Source of the DNA: Gemmatimonadota bacterium
GTDB lineage: Bacteria; Gemmatimonadota; Gemmatimonadetes; Gemmatimonadales; GWC2-71-9
DNA: 48,615 nucleotides
Direction: 5' to 3'
NCBI GenBank assembly: GCA_003222155.1
Contig: QHUU01000038.1
Coordinates: 1 to 48,615, forward strand
In this document: positions 8,123 to 16,792 of the stretch, in pieces
Layout: the number at the start of each line of letters is the position of its first letter
How positions within the stretch are numbered: the stretch's first letter is position 1
Translations under genes and position numbers: made by a program
The notes under the pieces: model-generated
The model's input: only the letters and a program-made list of their open reading frames with translations
Told to the model about the DNA's origin: nothing
The model's database searches: none

Positions 8123-9781
8123 CTAGTATCCCGGGTTCTGCTTGAGGTTTGGGTTCGCGTCAATCGCCGACTGTGGAATCGGATAAATCCGCCAGTGCGT
8201 GTCGGCGTCCGCCGCGTGATTGAACCAGGCCTTGGTACTGAACACCCCAAACCGGATGAGGTCCTGCCGCCGGTGGCCCTCGACCGCGAACTCCCACCCC
8301 AGTTCGTCCAGGAAGCGCCCATACTGGATGTCCGCTCCCCCGAACGCTCCTCCCGTGGTGGCCGTCACAGGCGTGCCGCCCGGTCCGGTCTTGACGATCC
8401 CGTCCGTATCATACCAGCCGTACAGATAGGTACTGCCTTGCATGAGGGCCGCGCCGGTCACGGTGGCCTTGGCCGGGTTGGTGGCCGCGAACGCCCGCTG
8501 CCTCACCTGGGTGACGAGCGCGGCAGCTGCATCCGCCTGGCCAGTCCGGAGGAGCGCCTCCGCCTGCATCATGAGGACCTCGGCATAGCGGACGATGGGG
8601 TAATCCACGTCGGACGACCCCGTTTCGCCAGAGTAGATCTCGTACTTCCAGACCGGGAAGCCGAGCCGGAACGCATTCGGGCCCCGGAACTGCGGGATGG
8701 TGTCGGTGAAATCGTAGCCGAACTGCGCGTCCGCCGTGAAGTGCGAGCCCATGAGCCAGGTGTCCTGCTTCCGGTGGTCATCCGGATCGTAGGAGTCAAC
8801 GAACTGTGGGTTGCCGGCGCTCCCGCCCCACGGCTGAGCGTCCATGTTGAATACGTACCTGAGTTCCGGTTTCAGCGTCTTCATGTGGAAGTTGCTGACG
8901 GGGAGATAGACGTGGTCGTAAGGTACGGCCCAGATCACCTCGTGGGACTGTCCGCCGTCCAGCGGCCCGGCAGCCACGGAGAACGGCGTGCGATACGACG
9001 GATCGAGCGCATACTTGCCGCCGTCGATGATGTCCTGGGTCAGTGGGATCACTTTGTCGTACGCCGGGGTCCCGACGTACACGTCGGCGTTCAGGTAGAC
9101 CCGCGCCAGGATCGCTTCCGCCGCCCAACGATTCATCCGGCCGTACATCGCCACGCCGGCTTCTTTCGAAAGACCCGGGATCACGGCGGTCAGCTCGGTC
9201 ACCACGAAGTCGTAGACTTCCTGGGCGGTGTTCTGCTTGGGCAGGTCCTTCGCCGTGAAATCGGTGACGATGGAAACGTTGCGGAAGTCGTCGAGCAACA
9301 GCGAGTAGTCGTAGGCACGCAACGCCCGGAGCTCGGCCAGAATGCCCGCCCTTGCGCTGTCATTCGTCACCGGAATGGTCCCGGACTCGATCTGGTAGAT
9401 CACCCGGTTCACGTCGTTGATGGAGCTGAAGCAGTCGCCCCAGGTATGGCTGAAGGTGTATGAGTTCAGCGTCCAGCTGTGCGTGTGCTGCCGGTAGTAC
9501 ACCCCGCCGTCCCACCAGCCGTTGACCCGTTCCGGCGTCACCAGCACGTCCGCCGGCTCTTCCTGCGCCACGTCCACAATCCCGTACCACCCCATGTACA
9601 TGTCGGCGAGGACCCGGTAAGCCGGCGCGACCAGGGAGCCCAGGTCCTTCTCGCCGGGCTTGAAGTTTGTGTCCGTGATCTCGTCGTAGACCGTTTCGTT
9701 GAGGTCGGTGCAGGCACCTGCTGCCAGAAGCAGGAAGCCGAGCGGCAGGAGTGCGGCCCTTACGGTGGAGAAGGTCGGCAT
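8123..9781 (-). CDS. SusD/RagB-family glycan-binding outer-membrane lipoprotein
   Basis: A 552-residue lipoprotein: the signal peptide ends at Cys24 (LAAGAC). SusD features include the early LNETVYDEITDTNF region, TPR-like helices with NDVNRVIYQIESGTIP and AELRALRAYDYSLLL, the VRYAEVLMMQAEALLRTG helix, and the C-terminal sequence IPQSAIDANPNLKQNPGY that closes nearly all SusD proteins. It is expected to sit as a lid on the SusC barrel encoded just upstream and to capture oligosaccharide at the cell surface. The start ATG at 9781 has AAGGAG eight bases upstream and lies 12 bases after the SusC stop, so SusC and SusD are co-transcribed. The glycan is unknown; the operon's GH127-type gene suggests arabinose-containing material. 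Confidence 0.95.
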   Translation of the reverse strand: MPTFSTVRAALLPLGFLLLAAGACTDLNETVYDEITDTNFKPGEKDLGSLVAPAYRVLADMYMGWYGIVDVAQEEPADVLVTPERVNGWWDGGVYYRQHTHSWTLNSYTFSHTWGDCFSSINDVNRVIYQIESGTIPVTNDSARAGILAELRALRAYDYSLLLDDFRNVSIVTDFTAKDLPKQNTAQEVYDFVVTELTAVIPGLSKEAGVAMYGRMNRWAAEAILARVYLNADVYVGTPAYDKVIPLTQDIIDGGKYALDPSYRTPFSVAAGPLDGGQSHEVIWAVPYDHVYLPVSNFHMKTLKPELRYVFNMDAQPWGGSAGNPQFVDSYDPDDHRKQDTWLMGSHFTADAQFGYDFTDTIPQFRGPNAFRLGFPVWKYEIYSGETGSSDVDYPIVRYAEVLMMQAEALLRTGQADAAAALVTQVRQRAFAATNPAKATVTGAALMQGSTYLYGWYDTDGIVKTGPGGTPVTATTGGAFGGADIQYGRFLDELGWEFAVEGHRRQDLIRFGVFSTKAWFNHAADADTHWRIYPIPQSAIDANPNLKQNPGY

Positions 9782-9793
9782 GGTCGCACTCCT

Positions 9794-12784
9794 TCAGAAC
9801 GTGAGGTTGAAGCCGAGGGTGAACACCCGTGTCGTTGGGTACTGGTCCCGGTGGTCGGTGCCGGGATTGAGATCTGTCCCGGTAACCGTGCGGACCTCCG
9901 GATCCATTCCCTTGTAACCCGAGATGGTCAGAAGATTGCGGCCCGCCAGATAGATCCGGGCCCTTTGGACCGTGCCGGACAAGAACGCCGGGAGCCTGGC
10001 GAAGGTGTACCCGAGGGTGGCGTTGTCCACTTTCCAGTAGTCGCCGTCCTCGATGTAGTAGCTGACGTACACCAGCGGATAGTCCAGCACATGCTTGCCG
10101 TACACGGGATCGAGCGCCGAACGAAGCATGTTGTACTGGGTGTTGTTCAGATTCTCGTAGTACAGGCGGCCGAAGTTCAGGATCTGGAACCCGAACGCGC
10201 CCCGCATGTTCACCGTGAGGTCCAGGTTCCCCCATCGCACGGAGTTGTTGAACGCCACATAGTGCTTCGGGACCCCGTTCCCCAGCACCCGTCGGTCCTT
10301 GGCCGTGGCCTGCGTGATCGGGATTCGGTTGCCCAGGGAATCGAGCACGATCCACTCGCCGGTATTACTGATGTCCACGGACTTGTAGCCGTAGAAGTCG
10401 CCAATGGGCCCGCCGATGCAGACTCGGTGGGTGGAAGTCTGAATGGGCTCGCCGGTGTACCCGGTCTCGAAGCACTCGTCCGCCTGGTACACATCGTTGG
10501 ACAAGCTCAGGAGCCGGTTCCGGTTGGTGGACCAGTTGGCGCTGGCCTGCCAGCGGAACTTGGTCCCGCGCGCCACGTCGTAGGTGAGGGACGCCTCGAC
10601 GCCCTCGTTCCGCATGTGACCCACATTGGCCAGAATGCTATTGTACAGGTAGGGCGGCACCGGCACGTTGTAGTTATACAGCATGTCCCGCGTATCCCGC
10701 CGATACAGATCCAGCGTGCCGGCCATGCGGTAGTCGAACAGCGAGAAATCCACCCCCACGTTGTACTCCGCCTTCTTTTCCCAGCGCAGGTCCGGGTTGG
10801 CGTTCCGGACCGGCACAAGCCCCGGCACCCACTGGCCGCCCACCGGAAAATTGAAGGTTGTCCCGTCGGGCAGCTGGTACGCGTAGGTCGTGAGCGACAG
10901 ATACGGGTTGCTGGGCGCGATGCCGGTGACGCCGTACCCGGCCCGCAGCTTGAGATCGCTGAAGACCGCCGGGACGAAGCTCTCCTTCGAGAGGCGCCAC
11001 CCCAGCGAGACGCCGGGGAACACACCCCACTTGTGAGCCGCGCCGAACCGGCTGTCGCCTTCATAGCGCAGGCTGAGCATGGCAAGGAAGCGGTCGTTCC
11101 AGTCCCAGTTGAGCCGGCCGAAGAACCCGATCGTCCGGTAGGACGACTTGCTGCTTCCCATTCCTGCCACGCCCTGCGGCAACCCGCTTCCCGACTCCAG
11201 CGAGCTGTAGCCGAATAGGTCGGTGGGAAAGCGGTTGTTGTTGGCGTTGAAGCCTTCGTCCAGCCGGTCCAAGTAGCTGTAGCCGCCCAGCAGCGTCACA
11301 TGATGACCGCCGAACGCGCCGGTGTAGGTACCAGTGGCTTCCAGCACCTGGCTCTCGTTGGAGCTGGTGCTGCGGCTGGCGCTGTTGATCCCGGGAACGT
11401 CCGGGTTGTCCAGGCTACGCCACGTGCCTCGGATCCATTCTCCGCGGTCCGTACCCACCAGGAGCGAGAGGCTCAACGGGTCCACCGGCCGGAACCGTAG
11501 GGTCCCGTGTAACCGGAGGTCACGCGATTCGAAATCCCCCCCGTACGTATTCAGCATCTGTATCGGGTTGGTGTAGAAGTAGGTCCCCCGGACCTGGTAA
11601 TTGCCGGCGGCGTCGTAGATCCGGTCGGTGGGATTCCGGATGGTCGCCTGACGCCACATGTAGTTGAAGTCCACGCCGTCGAAGCGCTTCTCCCAGCCGG
11701 TCACCATGTTGAGGTCGGCGGTGAGCTTTCCACCGTACATCGAGTGGCCGATGTTCACACGACCGGTGACCGCCCGGTTGTTCGACTTCTGAAAGATCCC
11801 GTCATCGTTTTGGTAGGTGAGCGAGGCGATGTAGTTCGTGGCTCCCGACGTTCCGCCCAGGATGCTCAAGTTCTGATTGTGGCTGATGGGCGTCCCTCGC
11901 ATCACCACTCGGCGCCAGTCCGTCGCGTAGCCCAGGTCGGTAAACGTGTTTCCCGCCGGGGTCTTGAAGCTGTCCGCCGCTAGGCGCTCAACATCGGCCG
12001 CGGTGAGAAAGGCCGGCATCTTGTAGATGCTCTGGATGCTGGTGTAGGAGTCATACCGTAGCACCGGGCGGTCGCTGTCTTGCCGCTTGGTGGTGATCAG
12101 GATGACGCCGTTGGAGGCGCGCGAGCCGTAGATGGCCGCGGCCGACGCATCTTTCAGCACGTCAATCGACGCGACGTCCTGGGGGGCCACGGTCTTCAGG
12201 TCGCCCGGGACGCCATCCACCAGGACCAGGGGAGAGGTGGACGCGTTGAGTGTACCAAACCCGCGCAGCAGGACCTCGGTCCCGGCGGCGGGATCCCCGC
12301 TCGGTGTATTCACGACGAGGCCGGCGATCTTCCCCGCGACCAGCGACGCGATATCCCGTGGTGGCGTCTGCACGAAATCTTTCGCAGTTACGCTCCCAAC
12401 CGCGCCGGTGATGTCCTCACGGCGCTGGGTGCCGTAGCCCACGACCACCAGCCCCTCGAGCTCCACCGCCTGTGCCTGCAGCTGGAAATCGGCGGTTGCC
12501 GTTTGCCCGGAGACGACGGTGACGCTGAGTGCGACTGTGGCATATCCGATGTGGCGTGCGCGCGCGGTGGTCTCCCCCGTCGGCACCCCCGCGATCAGGA
12601 ACCGGCCGTCCACGCCGGTGACGGCCGAGAGCCGCGTCGCCGCCCCGATGCTCACCTCGGCGCCGACCAGCGCGGCGCCGGTCATCTTGTCCGTAACCGC
12701 TCCGGCTACTGTGCCGACATCCTGGGCGCGGGCCCATTCGAGTGGGAGCAACGCGAGCAGCGACACGACGACGGCGCGGTTCAT
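9794..12784 (-). CDS. SusC/RagA-family TonB-dependent outer-membrane transporter
   Basis: A 996-residue receptor. In order: a signal peptide (about 1-20, ending WARAQ), a carboxypeptidase-D-like regulatory beta-sandwich (about 22-105), a plug domain (from VVVGYGTQRREDITGAV to AAIYGSRASNGVILITTKR), and a long beta-barrel ending in an aromatic residue (FNLTF). This architecture and length are those of SusC. It imports oligosaccharides across the outer membrane, powered by TonB, with the SusD encoded next. The ATG at 12784 is chosen over a reading frame reaching back to 13000 because it is preceded by GGAGG and gives a proper signal peptide; the extension is Arg- and Cys-rich and not protein-like. 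It heads the minus-strand unit SusC-SusD-plug-GntR-GH127 and is preceded by a 357-base leader with two palindromes. Confidence 0.95.
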   Translation of the reverse strand: MNRAVVVSLLALLPLEWARAQDVGTVAGAVTDKMTGAALVGAEVSIGAATRLSAVTGVDGRFLIAGVPTGETTARARHIGYATVALSVTVVSGQTATADFQLQAQAVELEGLVVVGYGTQRREDITGAVGSVTAKDFVQTPPRDIASLVAGKIAGLVVNTPSGDPAAGTEVLLRGFGTLNASTSPLVLVDGVPGDLKTVAPQDVASIDVLKDASAAAIYGSRASNGVILITTKRQDSDRPVLRYDSYTSIQSIYKMPAFLTAADVERLAADSFKTPAGNTFTDLGYATDWRRVVMRGTPISHNQNLSILGGTSGATNYIASLTYQNDDGIFQKSNNRAVTGRVNIGHSMYGGKLTADLNMVTGWEKRFDGVDFNYMWRQATIRNPTDRIYDAAGNYQVRGTYFYTNPIQMLNTYGGDFESRDLRLHGTLRFRPVDPLSLSLLVGTDRGEWIRGTWRSLDNPDVPGINSASRSTSSNESQVLEATGTYTGAFGGHHVTLLGGYSYLDRLDEGFNANNNRFPTDLFGYSSLESGSGLPQGVAGMGSSKSSYRTIGFFGRLNWDWNDRFLAMLSLRYEGDSRFGAAHKWGVFPGVSLGWRLSKESFVPAVFSDLKLRAGYGVTGIAPSNPYLSLTTYAYQLPDGTTFNFPVGGQWVPGLVPVRNANPDLRWEKKAEYNVGVDFSLFDYRMAGTLDLYRRDTRDMLYNYNVPVPPYLYNSILANVGHMRNEGVEASLTYDVARGTKFRWQASANWSTNRNRLLSLSNDVYQADECFETGYTGEPIQTSTHRVCIGGPIGDFYGYKSVDISNTGEWIVLDSLGNRIPITQATAKDRRVLGNGVPKHYVAFNNSVRWGNLDLTVNMRGAFGFQILNFGRLYYENLNNTQYNMLRSALDPVYGKHVLDYPLVYVSYYIEDGDYWKVDNATLGYTFARLPAFLSGTVQRARIYLAGRNLLTISGYKGMDPEVRTVTGTDLNPGTDHRDQYPTTRVFTLGFNLTF

Positions 12785-12953
12785 GGCAGGCCTCCGGCGA
12801 CGGCGGCAAGAGAAGCCCAGCTTGTGATGGGAACGATTCGGAGGGGACGACCAAATGCCCGGCGCGCACACATTGCAGCACCCGACCTCGGCGATGCGTC
12901 TCGCTCGCCTTATCGAGCCGCAGGCTCCCCCTGCGGGACCCGACGGCGAGGGC

Positions 12954-12969
12954 ATCTGATATATCAGAT
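12954..12969. promoter_or_regulatory. Perfect 16-bp palindrome, probable GntR operator copy 1
   Basis: ATCTGATATATCAGAT is perfectly palindromic and AT-rich in a GC-rich setting. It lies 170 bases upstream of the SusC start. Its core CTGAT-NN-ATCAG recurs at 13098-13109. Size and symmetry fit FadR/GntR-type operators, and the operon encodes such a regulator. Binding itself is inference. Confidence 0.6.
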
Positions 12970-13097
12970 TGCAAGCGCCGTACCCCTGCGCGTGACGCAA
13001 CTCACGCAGCGCCGGCTCATAACCCGTTGAGGGGGCCAGGGTGACCCCCGATCCTCTGAGACTACCGCTATTTCTTCGTGGCGGGCACGCTACGGGG

Positions 13098-13109
13098 CTG
13101 ATGCATCAG
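13098..13109. promoter_or_regulatory. CTGATGCATCAG palindrome, probable GntR operator copy 2
   Basis: A perfect 12-bp palindrome sharing both half-sites (CTGAT and ATCAG) and the two-base spacer with the palindrome at 12956-12967, centre to centre 142 bases. It lies 33 bases beyond the symporter stop. Two such sites could allow looping or serve two promoters. Confidence 0.5.
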
Positions 13110-13141
13110 TGCGACGGCACGGGGGGTTCTGCCGGTCCTCG

Positions 13142-14905
13142 TCAGCCCCGGAAATACAGGTACGCCGCGAGAATCAGGAGCAGCACGACGCCCGAGGCGA
13201 TCACGTCCCGCCGGTTCCAGCTGCTGCGGGACTGGACGCGATCCTCGGCGGCGACCGTCGCATAGGTCAGCCCCGCCACCTGCTCGGGGGTCGGCGGCGC
13301 CGTCGCGTAGCTCACGACGAACATCACGACGACGGAGACGACGAAGATGAACACGCTGTAGTACTGGAAGTAGAGATTGTTGACGATCCACAGGAACGAG
13401 CCGGGCGCATATCCGTCGGCGAATCCCGCCAGGTGCAGGCTCACCGGCGTGTCCACGGCCAGGCGGAAGACGCCGAGCACAAAGCCGACGATCAACGCGG
13501 CGAGGCACCCCTTGGCGTTCAGTCGCCGGTTGAAGATGCCGAACACGAACACCGTGAAGATCGGCGGGGCGAGGTAGCCCTGCACGCCCTGGAGATAGTC
13601 GTACAGCCCGCGCGCGCCCTGGATCACGGGAATCCACAGCAGGCTGATCACGACCATCGCGGCGGTGGCGGCGCGCCCCACCCATACCAGGCGGTGCTGT
13701 GGCGCGTGCGGCCGAAACTTCTGGTACAGGTCCATCGTGAAGAGCGTGGACGAGGCGTTGAAGGCGCCCGCCATCGAGCTCATGAGCGCCGCCAACAAGC
13801 CGGCGACCACGATGCCGCGGACGCCCGCGGGCAAGAGGTCCTTCACCATCAAGGGGAACACTGCCTGCGCCGCCTGAGGGATGGGGTGACCCTGCGCGTC
13901 CACGATCACGCCGAGTCCCGGGACCCGGCCCGTCTTCGCGAGCGCGAGGGCGATCAAGCCGGGGATGATGAAGATGAAGACCGGGAACAGCTTCAAGTAC
14001 GCCGCGAAGATGCTGCCCCGCCGCGCCGTGCGCTCGTTTTTCGCGCTGAGGGCGCGCTGCACGATGTACTGGTCCGTGCACCAGTACCAGAGACCAATTA
14101 TGGGCGCGCACAGCAGCATGCCCGGCCACGGGTAGTTCCCGTTGAAGTACCAGGCGATGCGACCGGTCTCTTTCACCGGCGCCCACGAGCCTTCCATGCC
14201 CGCCGGCACGATCGGTTTCCAGAGGTTGAACAGATCGGGGTCGATCACGCGTCGCAGCTCATGCCAGCCACCGAGCTTGGCGAGGCCGAAGACGGTGAGC
14301 AGTCCCGAGCCCACCAGGAGGATGAACGTTTGCAGCGCGTCGGTATAGGCCACGGCCCGCATCCCGCCCAGCACGGTGTACAGACCGGTGAGCAGCACCA
14401 CCGCCACCGTGCCGATCCAGAAGCTGTTGAACGTGGCGCCCCCCACACGCAGCGCCACATCGGGCAAGAGCGTGGCGAAGACGACGCCGCCGGCGAAGAT
14501 CGCCACCGCGAACTTCGTGAGGACGTGCGCCGCGAGGGTGATCACCGACAGCACCCACCGGGCCGTGGGCGAGAAGCGGCGGCCCAGGAACTCGGGCATC
14601 GTATACACCAGGGCTCGCGCGTAGAACGGGACGAACACCCATCCGAGGACGAGCAGGCACCAGGCGTGCAGCTCGTAATGCGCCAGCGCCACGCCGCTCG
14701 TCGCGCCCGCCCCCGCGAGCCCCACCACGTGCTCCGAGCCGATGTTGGACGCGAAGATGGTCGCGCCGACGAGAAACCAGCCGAGGTTGCGGCCCGCGAG
14801 GAAGTAGTCGTCGGCGGTGTCCTGGTTGCGCCGCGCCACCCACCAGGCGAGGCCCAGGAGGAGACCGAAGTAGAGCAGGATGATCAGCCAGTCCCAGCCG
14901 GTCAC
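13142..14905 (-). CDS. Sodium/solute symporter (SSS family, sugar-type)
   Basis: A 587-residue integral membrane protein with about 14 hydrophobic segments. It begins WDWLIILLYFGLLLGLAWW and carries SSS/SGLT landmarks: ADDYFLAGRNLGWFLVGATI, FASNIGSEHVVGLAGAGA, YTVLGGMRAVAYTDALQ and FNASSTLFTMDLYQKF. Members import sugars, amino acids or vitamins with sodium; the SNIGSEHVVGLAGAGA region and the sugar-catabolic neighbours suggest a monosaccharide such as xylose, arabinose or galactose. The GTG at 14905 is preferred to a GTG at 14938 because AGGGAG lies five bases upstream and the protein then begins directly at the first helix. It is a single gene divergent from the plus-strand gene at 14993. 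It may supply the cytoplasm with sugars released by the periplasmic glycosidases around it. Confidence 0.93.
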   Translation of the reverse strand: MTGWDWLIILLYFGLLLGLAWWVARRNQDTADDYFLAGRNLGWFLVGATIFASNIGSEHVVGLAGAGATSGVALAHYELHAWCLLVLGWVFVPFYARALVYTMPEFLGRRFSPTARWVLSVITLAAHVLTKFAVAIFAGGVVFATLLPDVALRVGGATFNSFWIGTVAVVLLTGLYTVLGGMRAVAYTDALQTFILLVGSGLLTVFGLAKLGGWHELRRVIDPDLFNLWKPIVPAGMEGSWAPVKETGRIAWYFNGNYPWPGMLLCAPIIGLWYWCTDQYIVQRALSAKNERTARRGSIFAAYLKLFPVFIFIIPGLIALALAKTGRVPGLGVIVDAQGHPIPQAAQAVFPLMVKDLLPAGVRGIVVAGLLAALMSSMAGAFNASSTLFTMDLYQKFRPHAPQHRLVWVGRAATAAMVVISLLWIPVIQGARGLYDYLQGVQGYLAPPIFTVFVFGIFNRRLNAKGCLAALIVGFVLGVFRLAVDTPVSLHLAGFADGYAPGSFLWIVNNLYFQYYSVFIFVVSVVVMFVVSYATAPPTPEQVAGLTYATVAAEDRVQSRSSWNRRDVIASGVVLLLILAAYLYFRG

Positions 14906-14992
14906 GAGGGCTCCCTGGAGCAGGTCGGAGGGCCACACTACACGTCAGGGGGCCCGTGTCAATGAAACCCCCTCGTCGCCATCTTTCAGCAC

Positions 14993-16792
14993 ATGATCGA
15001 CCCACTCTCCCGTCGCGATTGGTTGAAGGCCGTGGGCGCGGCCGGTGCGGGCGCGCTGGCACATCCGGTGCACCCCGGACTTGCGTCCGGGGTCAGTGCT
15101 GACGCCGGACGCAAGTCCGGGGCCCCTCAGATTCTTCCACTCACGTCCACCAGCGAGGTGCTCGTCCCGCCGCGTGGCCGCGCCTTTCAGAAGTTCAGCT
15201 TCGACTTTCCCGAGCCGTCGGTGGAGTTCGCCGGACTGCGCTTCGGGTTCCTCGTTTTCTCGCGCGAGAACGCGTACGCGCTCGACGCGCGCCAGATGAC
15301 GGCCACGCAGACGGACGCAGGCCTCGAGATCATGGCGACCGGCCTGGTGTGGGCGGGGGGCCAGGAGCGCGCGCCGGGCCGCGTCAGCGCGCGGCTCCGC
15401 GCCGAGGACGACGCCGTCGTGTGGGACGTGACCGCGGAGATGGACCAACCGATCAAGGCGGTGACCACCGTGCTGCGCGGCGTGCCGCGCGGCAAGCTGT
15501 CGAGCGGCGGCGCGGACCCGTTCGACCCCAAGGATAACGAAGTGCTGTGGGGCTATCCCTTCGGCGGCGGCGACTTGTTCGGCGGCAATACCGCGGGAGG
15601 CATGGGGACGCCGCTCGCCGTCGTGCAAGCGGGCGAACAGGAGTTTGTCGGGCTCTCGTCGCTGGACGACCGGGTGCGGACCAAGCGCTTCTACTTTCAG
15701 CCGGGCGAGCGGGGATACCGCGTGGAGCTGGTCCATGAGGTCGAGGGCTGGCTCGACCAGTCCCGCGTGCAGGTCCCGGCGTGGCGCGTGGGCCGCGCCG
15801 CCACACTCGAGGCGGCGGTCGCGCCGCATTACGGGCACCTCGAACGGGCGTACCGGTGGCCCCGCTGGGAAACGCGCGGCGACGTTCCCGCCTGGCTGCG
15901 ACGCACGGCGCTCGTCGTCACGCTGCACGGGATGCATTACACCGGATACGTCTTCAACGACTACGCCAGGATGCTCGCGATCCTCGAGTGGATCGCCACG
16001 CAGATGCCGGCGGAGCGCGTGCTCGTGTTCATCTCGGCCTGGGACGGACGCTACTACTGGGACTATCCCACGTACCGCGCCGCCCCCCGCCTGGGCGGCG
16101 AGGCGGGGTTCCGGCGGTTGGTGCAGGAAGGCCACCGGCTCGGCTTCCGGATCATGCCGATGTTCGGCGCCAACGCCGCGAATCGCCGCCTGCCGAACTT
16201 CACGCAGCTCGCCGATGCGGCGACGGCGCGAGTCGACGGCGATCGTTTCGATCTCAATTGGGTGGATTGGGACAACGACCGCCACCAGGAGGGCTTCGGG
16301 GTCTACATGAACCTGGGCGTCGCTTCGTGGCGCCGCTGGCTCACGGCGCGCATCGCGGACGTCATCGAGCGCTACGGCGTGGACGCCTACTTCCTCGACA
16401 TCGTGGGCGGCTGGGTCAACAACACCAAGGCCGACATGCACGAGGGCACGCGCCGGCTCGTGGCCGACTTGCGCGCCCGGTACCCGCAGGTGCTCGCGTG
16501 CGGTGAGTTTCTGTACGACGCGCTGCTCGAGTTCATTCCGCTGTACCACGTGTACACGCCGCGGGCCGTGCCGTTCGCCCGCTTCTTCTCGCACCTCTCG
16601 CATCCCGCGCCGGGGCGGGGCTCGAGCGGCGTGCACGAATCGGGGTTCGGCCGCTGGGACCCGGCCACCCTGTCGCTGTCCAAGCGGGACGGGCTGATCC
16701 CGACGCTGATGGTGGTGGACGACACGTTCACCGGGTATCGCGAGCAGATGGCCGCCGTGATTGCGCAGGCCAAGGCGTGGGCGGGGTTATGA
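14993..16792 (+). CDS. Secreted TIM-barrel-like protein of unknown function, possible glycosidase
   Basis: A 599-residue protein I cannot assign to a named family. It has a Tat-like signal (SRRDWLKAVGAAGAGALA, residues 6-23). A beta-sandwich-like half (about 45-290, FVGLSSLDDRVRTKRFYFQP and similar) is followed by a barrel-like half (about 300-599). The second half has motifs reminiscent of retaining glycosidases: FISAWDGRYYWDYPTYR, DLNWVDWDNDRHQEG, DAYFLDIVGGW (candidate Asp) and VLACGEFLYD (candidate Glu). The layout recalls domains of unknown function that resemble clan GH-D enzymes such as alpha-galactosidases; this is inference. Residues 27-44 are encoded by a perfect inverted repeat (15073-15122), so the mature N-terminus contains repeat-derived sequence. 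The gene is monocistronic, divergent from the symporter and convergent with the GH31 gene, overlapping its stop by six bases. Confidence 0.8.
   Translation: MIDPLSRRDWLKAVGAAGAGALAHPVHPGLASGVSADAGRKSGAPQILPLTSTSEVLVPPRGRAFQKFSFDFPEPSVEFAGLRFGFLVFSRENAYALDARQMTATQTDAGLEIMATGLVWAGGQERAPGRVSARLRAEDDAVVWDVTAEMDQPIKAVTTVLRGVPRGKLSSGGADPFDPKDNEVLWGYPFGGGDLFGGNTAGGMGTPLAVVQAGEQEFVGLSSLDDRVRTKRFYFQPGERGYRVELVHEVEGWLDQSRVQVPAWRVGRAATLEAAVAPHYGHLERAYRWPRWETRGDVPAWLRRTALVVTLHGMHYTGYVFNDYARMLAILEWIATQMPAERVLVFISAWDGRYYWDYPTYRAAPRLGGEAGFRRLVQEGHRLGFRIMPMFGANAANRRLPNFTQLADAATARVDGDRFDLNWVDWDNDRHQEGFGVYMNLGVASWRRWLTARIADVIERYGVDAYFLDIVGGWVNNTKADMHEGTRRLVADLRARYPQVLACGEFLYDALLEFIPLYHVYTPRAVPFARFFSHLSHPAPGRGSSGVHESGFGRWDPATLSLSKRDGLIPTLMVVDDTFTGYREQMAAVIAQAKAWAGL
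15073..15122. repeat. Perfect 18-bp inverted repeat (REP/BIME-like) inside a coding region
   Basis: CCCCGGACTTGCGTCCGG (15073-15090) is followed after 14 bases by its exact reverse complement (15105-15122). Each arm can itself fold (CCGGAC/GTCCGG), and the spacer contains GTCAG-TG-CTGAC, so the whole 50 bases can form one long cruciform. It is read in frame as linker residues just after the Tat signal of the surrounding gene. Paired, self-complementary arms of this kind are typical of REP/BIME-type dispersed elements; no second copy is seen elsewhere in the window. Confidence 0.8.

Larger units (their letters stand above)
12785..13141. other. Intergenic leader upstream of SusC with palindromes, no gene seen
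   Basis: This 357-base stretch separates the symporter stop from the SusC start; both genes are on the minus strand. I see no convincing reading frame. It holds two copies of CTGATNNATCAG (12956-12967 and 13098-13109), listed separately. There is also a CCGCAG/CTGCGG inverted repeat (12918-12936), a GGGGG/CCCCC pair (13031-13049) and a CGGCA/TGCCG pair (13115-13134). The last could be a weak terminator-like hairpin for the symporter gene, but it lacks a T tract. The promoter of the SusCD/GH127 operon should lie here. Confidence 0.6.

Noticed and set aside
9479-11218. Long plus-strand frame opposite SusD and SusC
   Set aside because: No domain, no ribosome site, composition of an antisense shadow; the minus-strand genes are unambiguous.
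12785-13000. N-terminal extension of the SusC frame
   Set aside because: Arg- and Cys-rich, would hide the signal peptide; GGAGG supports the ATG at 12784, and the region contains the palindromes.
15073-15122. CRISPR-like or attachment site
   Set aside because: Only one inverted pair with no spacer array and no integrase or cas gene in the window.
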